From Streptomyces sp. DT2A-34 (GTDB taxonomy: Bacteria; Actinomycetota; Actinomycetes; Streptomycetales; Streptomycetaceae): DNA of 64,000 nt. The DNA is taken from contig NZ_JASTWJ010000001.1 of NCBI RefSeq assembly GCF_030499515.1, forward strand, positions 6,428,001 to 6,492,000, read 5' to 3'. The position numbers were made by a program, and so were the translations under genes. Below, in pieces: positions 8,132 through 15,392 of this stretch. Under the pieces are notes generated by a model that saw nothing but the letters and a program-made list of their open reading frames with translations, made no database searches and was not told the DNA's origin. Position 1 is the first letter of the stretch; each line of letters begins with the position of its first letter.

Positions 8132-8830
8132 ATGGTTCGTACGCTCAGTCGGCTGCGCCTGGCCGCGGTGAACATCGACGGTGTTCTGCTCAACGACACG
8201 TTCAGCCCCGTCATCCACCAGTTCCTGGTGAGCCGGGGGCGCGCCTACACCGCCGAGGTGGAGCGCAGCATCTTCTCGCAGTCGCGCCAGGTCGCGAGCA
8301 AGTTCCTCGCCGAGGCGATCGACGGGCCGATCACGCCGGAAGAGGCGTTGGAGGTGTACTTCCGGGAACGCGCCCAGTACCTGGCGAACCACCCGGTGCG
8401 GCTCAACGACGGTGCCGTCGAGCTCCTGCGGCGGCTGCGCGCCCTGGGGCTCCGGACCGTCTGCTACGGCGGCCTGGCCAAGGACCACTTCGACGAGTTC
8501 CTCGGCGCGCACGCCGAACTCTTCGATGAGCCCGGGTACATCTGCACCGACGCGTTCCGTCCGGGCATCCACGAGATCGTCACCGAGTACTTCGGGCTGC
8601 GGTACGACGAGGCCGTCTTCATCGACGACGTGGCGAACGTGGGCCGTGTGGCCAAGGAGCTGGGCGTCCCGTTCATCGGCCATCCCACCGACTACGAGGC
8701 CAGCTTCCAGCCGCAGTTGATGCGCGAGACCGGGGTGCGGCACCTGGTCGGCTCCCTGGACGCCATCGACGAGGACCTGCTGCGCACGGTGGACCACGAA
8801 GCGGCCCTCGGCGACATCTGGCGGGGCTGA
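8132..8830 (+). CDS. HAD-superfamily protein with altered nucleophile position
   Basis: HAD-fold phosphatase-like protein of 232 residues; the ATG at 8132 follows an AGGGGGAA SD. Motif I reads AAVNIDGVLLND: Asn14 sits where the phosphoaspartate nucleophile should be, while the acid/base Asp16 is present. Motif IV (AVFIDDVANVGRVA) is intact, and motif II would be TVCYGGLA without a clear Ser/Thr. HAD phosphatases occur in hormone cassettes (MmfP with MmfL in methylenomycin furan synthesis). By context it would dephosphorylate the AfsA product, but the missing nucleophile argues for a dead, binding or unusual role. The next gene starts 1 bp after its stop, so the two are co-translated. Confidence 0.8.
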   Translation: MVRTLSRLRLAAVNIDGVLLNDTFSPVIHQFLVSRGRAYTAEVERSIFSQSRQVASKFLAEAIDGPITPEEALEVYFRERAQYLANHPVRLNDGAVELLRRLRALGLRTVCYGGLAKDHFDEFLGAHAELFDEPGYICTDAFRPGIHEIVTEYFGLRYDEAVFIDDVANVGRVAKELGVPFIGHPTDYEASFQPQLMRETGVRHLVGSLDAIDEDLLRTVDHEAALGDIWRG

Positions 8831-8831
8831 C

Positions 8832-9584
8832 GTGCTGAGCGGCAGAGTCGCCATGATCACCGGGGCGTCCAGCGGCATCGGAGCGGCGGCGGCTCGGTTG
8901 TTCGCCGCCGAGGGAGCGGCCGTGGCGCTCATGGCGCGGCGCGGCGACCGGCTGGCGAGCCTCGCGGAGGAGATCCGTGCGGCGGGCGGACGGGCGGTCG
9001 TGGTGGAGGGTGACGTGACCTCGTCCGCGGCCGTCGAACGGTGCGTCGAGACGGCCGTCGACGCCTTCGGAAAGCTCGACGCGGCCTTCAACAACGCCGG
9101 TTATGCCACCGTCGGCCCTTCCCTGCACGAGATGGCCGAGGAGGACTACGTCCGGACCATGGACGTGAACGTGCGGGGCGTCTGGAACTGCCTGCGGTAC
9201 CAGATCCCGGCGATGCTGGCGTCCGGCGGCGGGGCCGTGGTGAACACCTCCAGCGTCGCCGGCGTGCTCGCCTCGGGCGCGTCCGCCGCGTATGTCGCCG
9301 CCAAACACGCGGTGATCGGTCTGACCCGGGCCGCCGCGCGGGAGTACGGCGATCGCGGGATCCGGGCCAACGCGCTGGTCGTGGGCAGCACACGGACCGA
9401 GATGATGGACCGGGTGCTGTCCGACTCGCCCCAGCTGGAGGAGCGGTTCGTCGCGCACACGCTGCGCCGGAGCATGGCCGCGCCGGAGGAGATCGCCCAG
9501 GCCGCCGCCTGGCTGTGCAGCGATCGGGCCGGATTCGTCACCGGTACGGCGATGCCCGTGGACGGTGGGAGGACCGCCGTCTGA
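8832..9584 (+). CDS. Short-chain dehydrogenase/reductase (putative autoregulator ketoreductase)
   Basis: Classical SDR of 250 residues starting with GTG immediately after the HAD stop. Cofactor motif TGASSGIG (residues 10-17), structural NNAG, catalytic Ser in NTSSVAG and YxxxK in AYVAAKHAV. Basic residues after beta-2 (ALMARRGDRL) suggest NADPH. In virginiae-butanolide and A-factor-type pathways an SDR (BarS1 in S. virginiae) reduces the 6-keto group; position in the cassette supports that role here, but SDRs also tailor metabolites. A strong hairpin follows, so the transcript probably ends at 9657. Confidence 0.85.
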   Translation: MLSGRVAMITGASSGIGAAAARLFAAEGAAVALMARRGDRLASLAEEIRAAGGRAVVVEGDVTSSAAVERCVETAVDAFGKLDAAFNNAGYATVGPSLHEMAEEDYVRTMDVNVRGVWNCLRYQIPAMLASGGGAVVNTSSVAGVLASGASAAYVAAKHAVIGLTRAAAREYGDRGIRANALVVGSTRTEMMDRVLSDSPQLEERFVAHTLRRSMAAPEEIAQAAAWLCSDRAGFVTGTAMPVDGGRTAV

Positions 9585-9622
9585 CGTTCGCGAGGGGCCC
9601 CGATGCCACATCGGGGCGGAAC

Positions 9623-9657
9623 ACGAGGGGCGGCCTCCCCGGGGGGCCGCCCCTCGT
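9623..9657. terminator. Strong hairpin terminator after the SDR gene
   Basis: Perfect 13-bp stem, ACGAGGGGCGGCC at 9623-9635 with GGCCGCCCCTCGT at 9645-9657, and a 9-nt loop. No T-run follows, as is common in high-GC actinomycetes. It separates the HAD-SDR transcript from the second TetR promoter. Confidence 0.7.
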
Positions 9658-9753
9658 CGCGTCCGGCGCGGGAACCCGCGCCGCCGCACGGAGGAGCCCG
9701 GCCGCCCGGGCCGCCTTACGGGACGGGGCAAGGTCCTGGACAATGAAAGGCCA

Positions 9754-9790
9754 GGAAAACAAAGCGAACGATCGCTTCGGTATTGTTTCC
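9754..9790. promoter_or_regulatory. Strong ARE-like palindrome upstream of the second TetR gene
   Basis: A 37-bp near-palindrome centred on CGATCG (9769-9774): left arm GGAAAACAAAGCGAA, right arm CTTCGGTATTGTTTCC. It has the size, symmetry and A/T-rich flanks of autoregulatory elements bound by butyrolactone receptors. It lies 24 bp upstream of the TTG start, covering where the -10/-35 should be. It shares the CGATCG core with the site at 10443. Confidence 0.78.
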
Positions 9791-9813
9791 CGTCAGTGAA
9801 CCGGAGGTGACCC

Positions 9814-10398
9814 TTGGTCATTCAGGAGAGGTCCGCCCGGACCCGTCGACGCCTCGTCCTGGCTGCCGCCGCCGAGATCGACGAGAACGGCTACGACAGA
9901 GCCACGCTGGCCCGGATCTGCAGCCGCGCCCACGTGTCCATGGGGGCGCTGACCTTTCACTTCACCTCCAAGCGTGAGCTCGCCGACGCGGTGCGGGCCG
10001 ATGCCCGCGCGATCGTCGACGACCGGACGCGGCAGCTGGTGAGCGCCCCCGCCCCCGCCCTGACCTCGCTGGTCCGCCTGACCGTCGGACTGGTCCAGCT
10101 GCTGGAGACGGATGGCGTCGTCCGGTCCGCGGCCCGGCTCGCCCGGGACTGTCCCGACGGCGACGGCTGGGTGGACACCTGGCTGCCCGTGGTGCGGCGG
10201 CTGGTGGTCGAGGCGCAGTGCCGTCGGGAGCTGCGGCCGGAGGTGGATCCGCAGGTCATGGCCGCTCTGGTGGTGCATCTGGTGGCCGGGGCGGAGGCGG
10301 CGGTGCGTACCGGGGTCGACGAGGCGCCGGTGGAGGTGGCGGCACAGATGAAACGCCTGTGGGCGGTGGTGCTGCGCGGGGTCGCGACCCGTGTCTGA
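9814..10398 (+). CDS. Second ArpA-like TetR regulator (receptor or pseudo-receptor)
   Basis: TetR-family repressor of 194 residues, using a TTG start 7 nt after a GGAGG SD. The HTH ERSARTRRRLVLAAAAEIDENGYDRATLARICSRAHVSMGALTFHFTSKRELADAV is that of the receptor family. The ligand domain is shorter and diverged from the first receptor; DGWVDTWLPVVRRL provides the only candidate Trp residues. Many clusters pair a true receptor with a pseudo-receptor (ScbR2, AvaR2-like) that binds antibiotics or controls the synthase instead. Own promoter has the best palindrome of the window, and the operon at 10516 starts 118 bp downstream of its stop, so it is likely a local controller. Confidence 0.85.
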   Translation: MVIQERSARTRRRLVLAAAAEIDENGYDRATLARICSRAHVSMGALTFHFTSKRELADAVRADARAIVDDRTRQLVSAPAPALTSLVRLTVGLVQLLETDGVVRSAARLARDCPDGDGWVDTWLPVVRRLVVEAQCRRELRPEVDPQVMAALVVHLVAGAEAAVRTGVDEAPVEVAAQMKRLWAVVLRGVATRV

Positions 10399-10442
10399 CC
10401 TGCGTTTCTGGGTGGTCGACCGGTTTTCGTCGAGAAAGCTCT

Positions 10443-10470
10443 AGAAAAAAAAGCGATCGTTCTCTATTCT
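10443..10470. promoter_or_regulatory. ARE-like operator controlling the biosynthetic operon
   Basis: A 28-bp imperfect palindrome centred on CGATCG (10454-10459). Left arm AGAAAAAAAAG, right arm TTCTCTATTCT; with the core, 13 of 17 half-site positions match. It shares the CGATCG core and A-rich outer arm with the site at 9754. It ends 46 bp before the GTG of the panE-like gene, the first structural gene. This is the most plausible point at which a receptor gates biosynthesis. Confidence 0.65.
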
Positions 10471-10515
10471 TCTGAGGGCAAGCAGGACCGCAGGACAAGA
10501 ACGGGGGGAAGTGCC

Positions 10516-11454
10516 GTGAGAATCGCGGTGGTGGGAGCAGGTGGTATCGGCGGCTACTTCGGAGGCCGCCTCGCCGCGGCAGGTGAGGACGTGCACTTCG
10601 TGGCGCGCGGCGCCCACCTCGAAGCGCTTCGCGGCGGCGGGCTCGCCATCGAGGGCCCGGACGGTGACGTCTCGGTCGTTCCGGTGCGGGCGACACACGA
10701 CAGCACGGAGATCGGAGTCGTCGACTATGTGCTGCTCTGTGTGAAGACCTGGCAGCTGGAGCCGGCCCTGAAGACCGTGCAGCCGCTGATGGGCCCGGAG
10801 ACGGCGGTCGTCACCGTGCAGAACGGCGTCGAGGCACCGGACCAGGTGGCCGAGGCGCTCGGCACCGCGGCGGTCATGCCCGGGATCGCGAAGGTGATCA
10901 CCCTGCTCGACTCGCCCGGACGCGTCCGCCACCTCGGCGGCCTCGGCCTCCTGGGCTTCGGCGAATGGGACGGTCACCCCTCCGATCGCGCCCGCCGGCT
11001 GTCCGACGCCCTCGCGGGCGCCGGGATCCAGGGCGGGCTGCTCGAGGACATCTGGGCCGAGCTGTGGGCCAAGTTCCTCTTCGTCGTGCCGTTCGGCGGA
11101 CTCGGCGCGGCGGCGGACGCCACCATCGGCGAACTGCGCACCCTGCCGCGGACCCGGCGGCTGCTGACGGAGGCGATGGCCGAGATCGAGCGCGTCGCCC
11201 GGGCCCGGAAGGTGAACCTGGCGCACGACGTGGTGCACAGGTCCCTGGACTTCGTCGACCAGCAGCCCGCCGCCGGCACCTCCTCGTTCCAGCGCGACCT
11301 GCTGGCCGGCCGGCCCTCGGAACTCGAGGCGCTCACCGGCGCGGTGGTGCGGCTGGGCGCCGAGAGCGGCGTGGCGACCCCGGTCAACTCCTTCCTCTAC
11401 GACGTGCTGAGTGTGCGTGAGACACGCTCGCTCGCCAACGCCGAGCATGCGTAA
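10516..11454 (+). CDS. Ketopantoate-reductase-family (PanE-like) oxidoreductase
   Basis: NADPH-dependent 2-oxoacid reductase of the PanE/ApbA family, 312 residues, first gene of the biosynthetic run. The start is a GTG with a GGGGGGAA SD. N-terminal Rossmann motif IAVVGAGGIGGYFGGRLA; the family VLLCVKTWQLEPAL Lys region and VQNGVEAPD Asn are present. The C-terminal helical domain has the conserved Lys in ELWAKFLFVVPFGGLGA, and the NSFLYDVL end. Primary pantothenate PanE is not expected inside such a cluster, so it probably reduces a pathway 2-oxoacid. The following gene starts 10 bp after the stop with its own SD (AAGGAG). Confidence 0.85.
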   Translation: MRIAVVGAGGIGGYFGGRLAAAGEDVHFVARGAHLEALRGGGLAIEGPDGDVSVVPVRATHDSTEIGVVDYVLLCVKTWQLEPALKTVQPLMGPETAVVTVQNGVEAPDQVAEALGTAAVMPGIAKVITLLDSPGRVRHLGGLGLLGFGEWDGHPSDRARRLSDALAGAGIQGGLLEDIWAELWAKFLFVVPFGGLGAAADATIGELRTLPRTRRLLTEAMAEIERVARARKVNLAHDVVHRSLDFVDQQPAAGTSSFQRDLLAGRPSELEALTGAVVRLGAESGVATPVNSFLYDVLSVRETRSLANAEHA

Positions 11455-11464
11455 GGAGATTGAC

Positions 11465-12484
11465 ATGCACTCAGGAGCCGAGTCGACCGTCGACCTCGCC
11501 ATCGTCGGCGCCGGACCCAGCGGGCTCTACGCCGCCTACTACGCCGGCTTCCGGGGCCTGACCACCGCCGTCCTGGACACCCTGCCGCACGTCGGCGGTC
11601 AAGTGGCTGCGATGTACCCGGAGAAGCTGCTCTACGACGTCGCCGCGCACCCCGCGATCAAGGGACGCGACCTCGTCGACAACCTCGTCCGCCAGGCGGC
11701 CCCGTTCGAACCCCACTACCTCCTCGGCCAGACCGCGACCACGCTCACCCGGACCGGACCTCGATGGACGCTGCGGACCGACCGCGGCACCCAGGTGCAC
11801 GCCGGTGCGGTGCTCGTCACAGCCGGTCTGGGCAGGTTCGTCCCGCGCAAGCTGCAGGCCGCCGTGCACCTCGAGGGCCGCGGGGTGATGTACCACGTGC
11901 CGCGCCTCGAGGAGCACCGAGGCCGTGACGTGGTGATCGCCGGCGGCGGTGACAGCGCCGTGGACTGGGCGCTCGCGCTGGCTCCCCTCGCCCGCTCCGT
12001 CACCCTCGTGCACCGCCGCGGCACGTTCCGCGCCCACGAGCACAGCGTGCGGCAGCTGCATGCCGCGCCGGTACGCGTCCTCACGGACGCTCAGATCACC
12101 CGCTGCCTGGGGGAGACCTGGCTCGCGGGGGTCGAGATCCGGGCCGGTGACGAGCTGCTGACGCTGCCCGCGCACACCCTGATCACCGCGCTCGGTTTCT
12201 CCGCCAACCTCGGACCGATCGCCGACTGGGGCATCGAACTGGAGTACCGGCAGATCAAGGTCGACGCGACCATGCAGACCAGTCTGCCCATGGTCTACGC
12301 GGCCGGGGACGGCTGTACCTACCCCGGCCGGGTGCCTCTGATCTCGGTCGGCTTCGGAGAGGCCGCCACCGCGGTCAACCACGCGGCCGTGGCCCTGCGG
12401 CCCGGCGAGCGCCTGGCACCGGAGCACTCCTCCGACGCCGTGCCCGCGCCCGAGCCGCAGCTCCAGGCCGCCGCCGTCACCTGA
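11465..12484 (+). CDS. Thioredoxin-reductase-like ferredoxin-NADP(+) reductase
   Basis: FAD/NADPH flavoprotein of 339 residues. FAD motif IVGAGPSGLYAAYYAGFRG at the N-terminus, NADPH motif VVIAGGGDSAVDWALAL in the middle, and the C-terminal FAD-contact AAGDGCTYPGRVPLISVGFGEAA. The CxxC redox pair of thioredoxin reductase is absent, which places it in the TrxR-like FNR group (YumC type). With the ferredoxin gene 235 bp downstream it should form the electron chain NADPH to FNR to [2Fe-2S] ferredoxin for the diiron oxygenase and/or the desaturase in the same cluster. SD AAGGAG lies 8 nt upstream of the ATG. Confidence 0.88.
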   Translation: MHSGAESTVDLAIVGAGPSGLYAAYYAGFRGLTTAVLDTLPHVGGQVAAMYPEKLLYDVAAHPAIKGRDLVDNLVRQAAPFEPHYLLGQTATTLTRTGPRWTLRTDRGTQVHAGAVLVTAGLGRFVPRKLQAAVHLEGRGVMYHVPRLEEHRGRDVVIAGGGDSAVDWALALAPLARSVTLVHRRGTFRAHEHSVRQLHAAPVRVLTDAQITRCLGETWLAGVEIRAGDELLTLPAHTLITALGFSANLGPIADWGIELEYRQIKVDATMQTSLPMVYAAGDGCTYPGRVPLISVGFGEAATAVNHAAVALRPGERLAPEHSSDAVPAPEPQLQAAAVT

Positions 12485-12719
12485 CCCCCGCGCCGACCCC
12501 ACACGCCGGCGAAGTCCGGCACAGCCCACCCCTGTGCGGCGCGATTCTCCGCGCGGCGCGGCACGCCTCGGCGCGCCTCCACGCCCGCGCCCACACCCCG
12601 GACCCCGCACCACACACCGCACGAGGTGCCACGGCACCGTGCGGCCCGACACCTCCGGACATCCGTCCCCGGCCCGGCACGGCCGGAATCCGACCTGCCC
12701 TCAGGGAGTCACGCAGCAC

Positions 12720-13019
12720 ATGGACCTCAAGAAACTGACCCTGATGCCGCACGGCCTGGAAGTCCTCCTTCCAGTGGGCTCGCCCCTGACCGAGCTCGAA
12801 TACGAGACCTCGCGGCGAGTCATTCCGTTCGGCTGCCAGTCGGGCGCGTGCGGGGCCTGCGTGATCGAGGTGCTCGACGGCTTCGAGTCACTCGGCGAGA
12901 TGGATGCCGAAGAGGCCGATTTCCTCGAGGACCTCGGCCGTACGGGCGGGAACTACCGCCTGGCCTGCCAGTGCCGCCTCATCAGCTCCGCGACGGTCCG
13001 CGTCGCGGACGACCAGTGA
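12720..13019 (+). CDS. [2Fe-2S] plant-type ferredoxin
   Basis: Small electron carrier of 99 residues. The cluster ligands are Cys-x4-Cys-x2-Cys in GCQSGACGACVIEV and a fourth Cys in RLACQCRL near the C-terminus, the plant-type pattern. The preceding 235 bp hold no gene or convincing regulatory element that I can see. It lies between the FNR gene and the HDO gene, so the three are best read as one redox unit. The cluster-loop Cys spacing matches ferredoxins serving oxygenases rather than [4Fe-4S] P450 ferredoxins. Confidence 0.9.
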   Translation: MDLKKLTLMPHGLEVLLPVGSPLTELEYETSRRVIPFGCQSGACGACVIEVLDGFESLGEMDAEEADFLEDLGRTGGNYRLACQCRLISSATVRVADDQ

Positions 13020-13066
13020 CCCCCCACGTAATTCACCGCACGATTCACAAGGGAGAGAAAGCAGCC

Positions 13067-13834
13067 ATGCGCAACCGAGTTGCCCACGTCGGGTACGAAG
13101 CCGGTACCCCGTTCCTGAACGCCGCCGCCTCCGTCGAGCTGCGGGCGCAGATGGACAAGCAGATCGACCAGCAGATCGAGGAGTGGTACGCGACCGTTCC
13201 GGCCGCCGCCCACCTCGAGGGCAAGAACGTCGACTCGGCGTACTACAAGCGCCACCTCGTCGAGACCGCCTGGCGCATCCGCCTGCTGCGCGTCGCCGAG
13301 TCCAAGGCGCTGACCGAGATAGCCAAGCGCCACCCGCAGGCCGCGCAGATCTGGGCGACCTACGAGCAGGAGGAGATGCTCCACGACGAGCTCTTCATCG
13401 ACGACCTCGCCAAGGTCGGCGTCTCCCGCGAGGAGTTCCTCGCGACCGAGCCGTATCTGTCGACGAAGCTGCTCGCCGGGTACTTCTCGTATCTGCTCGA
13501 CCACGAGGGCCCGCTCGGCGTCGTCGCGTACTCGTACCTCGTCGAGTACGTGAACGTGAAGCTCGAGCCGGTCAAGCTCGTCGCGCTCAAGGAGTCGGTC
13601 GGCGAGCAGAAGATCGGCGGCCAGATCAGCCACTCGCACACCGACATCAACGACGACCACCCGGGCGAGGTCTGGGCGGCGCTGCGTTTCCTGATCCGTG
13701 ACGAGGAGGACATCGAGGCGCTCCGCACGTACCTGCGCGAGCACCAGTCGATCCTCGCCCTGTACTTCAAGGAGCTGTACGAGGACACCCTCTCGGCCTC
13801 CCAGAAGCCCGTCGCGGAGACGGCCGCCGCCTGA
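13067..13834 (+). CDS. Haem-oxygenase-like diiron oxidase/oxygenase (HDO superfamily)
   Basis: All-helical protein of 255 residues of the 'iron-containing redox enzyme' family. Known HDOs include N-oxygenases (SznF, BelK), fatty-acid decarboxylases (UndA) and C-C-cleaving enzymes (BesC). Candidate ligands: the Glu66 region in HLVETAWR, the cluster Glu100/Glu102/Glu103/His106 in YEQEEMLHDE, Glu160 in SYLVEY, and His189/His191/Asp193/His198 in ISHSHTDINDDH. The usual third-helix signature is H-x3-D-x2-H; read at His191 it gives H-x3-N195-x2-H198, an Asn in place of Asp. The adjacent ferredoxin/FNR pair would supply electrons. Likely role: oxidation of an amine or beta-carbon on the amino-acid precursor. 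Confidence 0.85.
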   Translation: MRNRVAHVGYEAGTPFLNAAASVELRAQMDKQIDQQIEEWYATVPAAAHLEGKNVDSAYYKRHLVETAWRIRLLRVAESKALTEIAKRHPQAAQIWATYEQEEMLHDELFIDDLAKVGVSREEFLATEPYLSTKLLAGYFSYLLDHEGPLGVVAYSYLVEYVNVKLEPVKLVALKESVGEQKIGGQISHSHTDINDDHPGEVWAALRFLIRDEEDIEALRTYLREHQSILALYFKELYEDTLSASQKPVAETAAA

Positions 13835-13870
13835 GCGCTCCGCTGGAAGGGCCGCGACAGGCCGTAGGTC

Positions 13871-13923
13871 TGCTGCGGGTCCGTCGTGGCTGGTCGCGCG
13901 GTTCCCCGCGCCCCTCAGGGGCG
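13871..13923. repeat. Streptomyces intergenic repeat (GGTCGCGCGGTTCCCCGCGC type)
   Basis: The 53-bp segment around TGGTCGCGCGGTTCCCCGCG is a close copy of 61578-61629. This element is widespread in Streptomyces intergenic regions. Here it lies in the 175-bp gap between the HDO gene and the first ATP-grasp gene. The CCCCT/AGGGG arms at its end can form a small hairpin, so some transcript attenuation here is possible. Confidence 0.7.
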
Positions 13924-14009
13924 CGGCCGAACCGCAGCCGGCCACGCCGGACCCGCTCGGATCCCACTCCGCGTCCCGCGGTGGAGCCCACGACAGACAG
14001 GGGGAAATC

Positions 14010-15371
14010 ATGCAGTCGGCCACGGGGAAGGCCCAGGGAGTACTCGTCCTCAGCCATGTCGGGTTCTCGTTCCTGGAGGACCTCGTCGAAGTACTGGACG
14101 CCCGTTCTCTCGCGTCCTACGTGCTGTCCTCGCTGCCCCTGCCCGAGCACCAGCTCGACAGGCCGCGCGAGATGCGCGAGAAGGCCGACGACGTGCGCAT
14201 CGTCCCTCGGCACGAACTGACGGAGAAGGACGTCGAGGCGTACCTGGCCGACCTGCGCGAACGTGGTGAGGACGTGGTCGCCTGCGTCAGCGTGTGGGAG
14301 GGCTACCGGCATCTGATGGCACACGCCAACGCCGCGCTCGGTGTCCCCGACCTGGACCCCAAGCAGGTCCTGACGCTCCGCGACAAACTGACCGTGCGCA
14401 ACCGGCTCGCCGACGCCGGACTGACCCGGTCCCGTGCGGCCGAGCTGACCAGGGAGTCGCTCGCGGCCCATCAGGGCCTCAAGCGGCGGCAGTTCGTCAA
14501 ACCGGTGAGCGGCATCGCCTCCTACGGCGCCTTCCCGCTGTCGCCCGGAACCACCTGGGACGACATCGAGCGGATCGTGCGGGAGGCCGGCGGCGACACC
14601 GTCTACGCCTCCGCCTTCGGCGACGACGGACTGACCTTCCTCGTCGAGGACTACGTCGAGGGGCGGGAGTTCAGCTTCGAGGTGATCGCCGACGACGGTG
14701 CCGTCTCCGTCGTGGCCGTACACGAGAAGTGCGAGGTCACCGAGGCAGCGGACACCGTACTGGAGAACGCCTGCGTCAGCCCGCCCCGCGGCGTCGGCCA
14801 GGACGACCTGGCCCGGGGCCTGTCCTGGGTGCGTGAGGTGCTGGCCCACTTCGAGCTGCGGTGGGGCTGCTTCCACATCGAGGCCCGGCACGACGGCAGG
14901 CACTGGGACCTGATCGAGATCAACCCCCGAGTCGGCGGCGCCCTGATCTCCCACAGCGTCAGGGAGCTGACCGGACAGGCCGGGATGCTGGACCTCTGGA
15001 TGGACGCGCTGCTCGCCGGGGCCGGCGGGCTCTCGCAGCGGGCGGCCTTCCGGGACCGGCTCGCGGCGCTCGCGTACGCGCAGGACGGCTCGACGCCCGC
15101 CCGGACGGCGACCTTCTTCCGGGTCTTCTTCGCCGAGAAGGGCCGCATCGAGCACATCGGACCGCGCGAGGACCTGCCGCTGCGCCCCACGGTGACGCAC
15201 GTGCTGCTCAAGGCCGGTGACGTCGTCGACGCCGCCGCACGCGAGGTCTTCCTGGGCCAGCTGCTGTGGAGCTTCCCCCGCGAGGAGAGCACCGCACACC
15301 TGGCCGAACTCGCCCGCACGTCCGCGCACGCCCTCGACGTCCGGTACGCGGACGCCACGCCGGATCTCTGA
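14010..15371 (+). CDS. ATP-grasp ligase 1 (amino-acid/peptide ligase)
   Basis: ATP-dependent carboxylate-amine ligase of 453 residues; ATG 14010 with a GGGGAAA SD. ATP-grasp features: RRQFVKPVSGIASYG (the Lys and flexible glycine loop), FLVEDYVEGREFSFEVIAD (hinge and lid) and the metal-binding end WDLIEINPRVGGALISHS with Glu303-Asn305-Arg307. The N-terminus (GVLVLSHVGFSFLEDLVEVL) resembles stand-alone biosynthetic grasps of the BacD/DdaF/BesA kind. Intact catalytic residues suggest activity. It is first of three consecutive ATP-grasp genes, implying two or three successive acyl-phosphate-driven bonds in place of an NRPS. Substrates cannot be assigned. Confidence 0.88.
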   Translation: MQSATGKAQGVLVLSHVGFSFLEDLVEVLDARSLASYVLSSLPLPEHQLDRPREMREKADDVRIVPRHELTEKDVEAYLADLRERGEDVVACVSVWEGYRHLMAHANAALGVPDLDPKQVLTLRDKLTVRNRLADAGLTRSRAAELTRESLAAHQGLKRRQFVKPVSGIASYGAFPLSPGTTWDDIERIVREAGGDTVYASAFGDDGLTFLVEDYVEGREFSFEVIADDGAVSVVAVHEKCEVTEAADTVLENACVSPPRGVGQDDLARGLSWVREVLAHFELRWGCFHIEARHDGRHWDLIEINPRVGGALISHSVRELTGQAGMLDLWMDALLAGAGGLSQRAAFRDRLAALAYAQDGSTPARTATFFRVFFAEKGRIEHIGPREDLPLRPTVTHVLLKAGDVVDAAAREVFLGQLLWSFPREESTAHLAELARTSAHALDVRYADATPDL

Positions 15372-15392
15372 CAGGCCCCCAGGAGGCGCACC

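Noticed and set aside
10516..11454. Primary pantothenate panE
   Set aside because: The protein is of the family but sits first in a specialised operon under a hormone-type operator; housekeeping function cannot be assumed.
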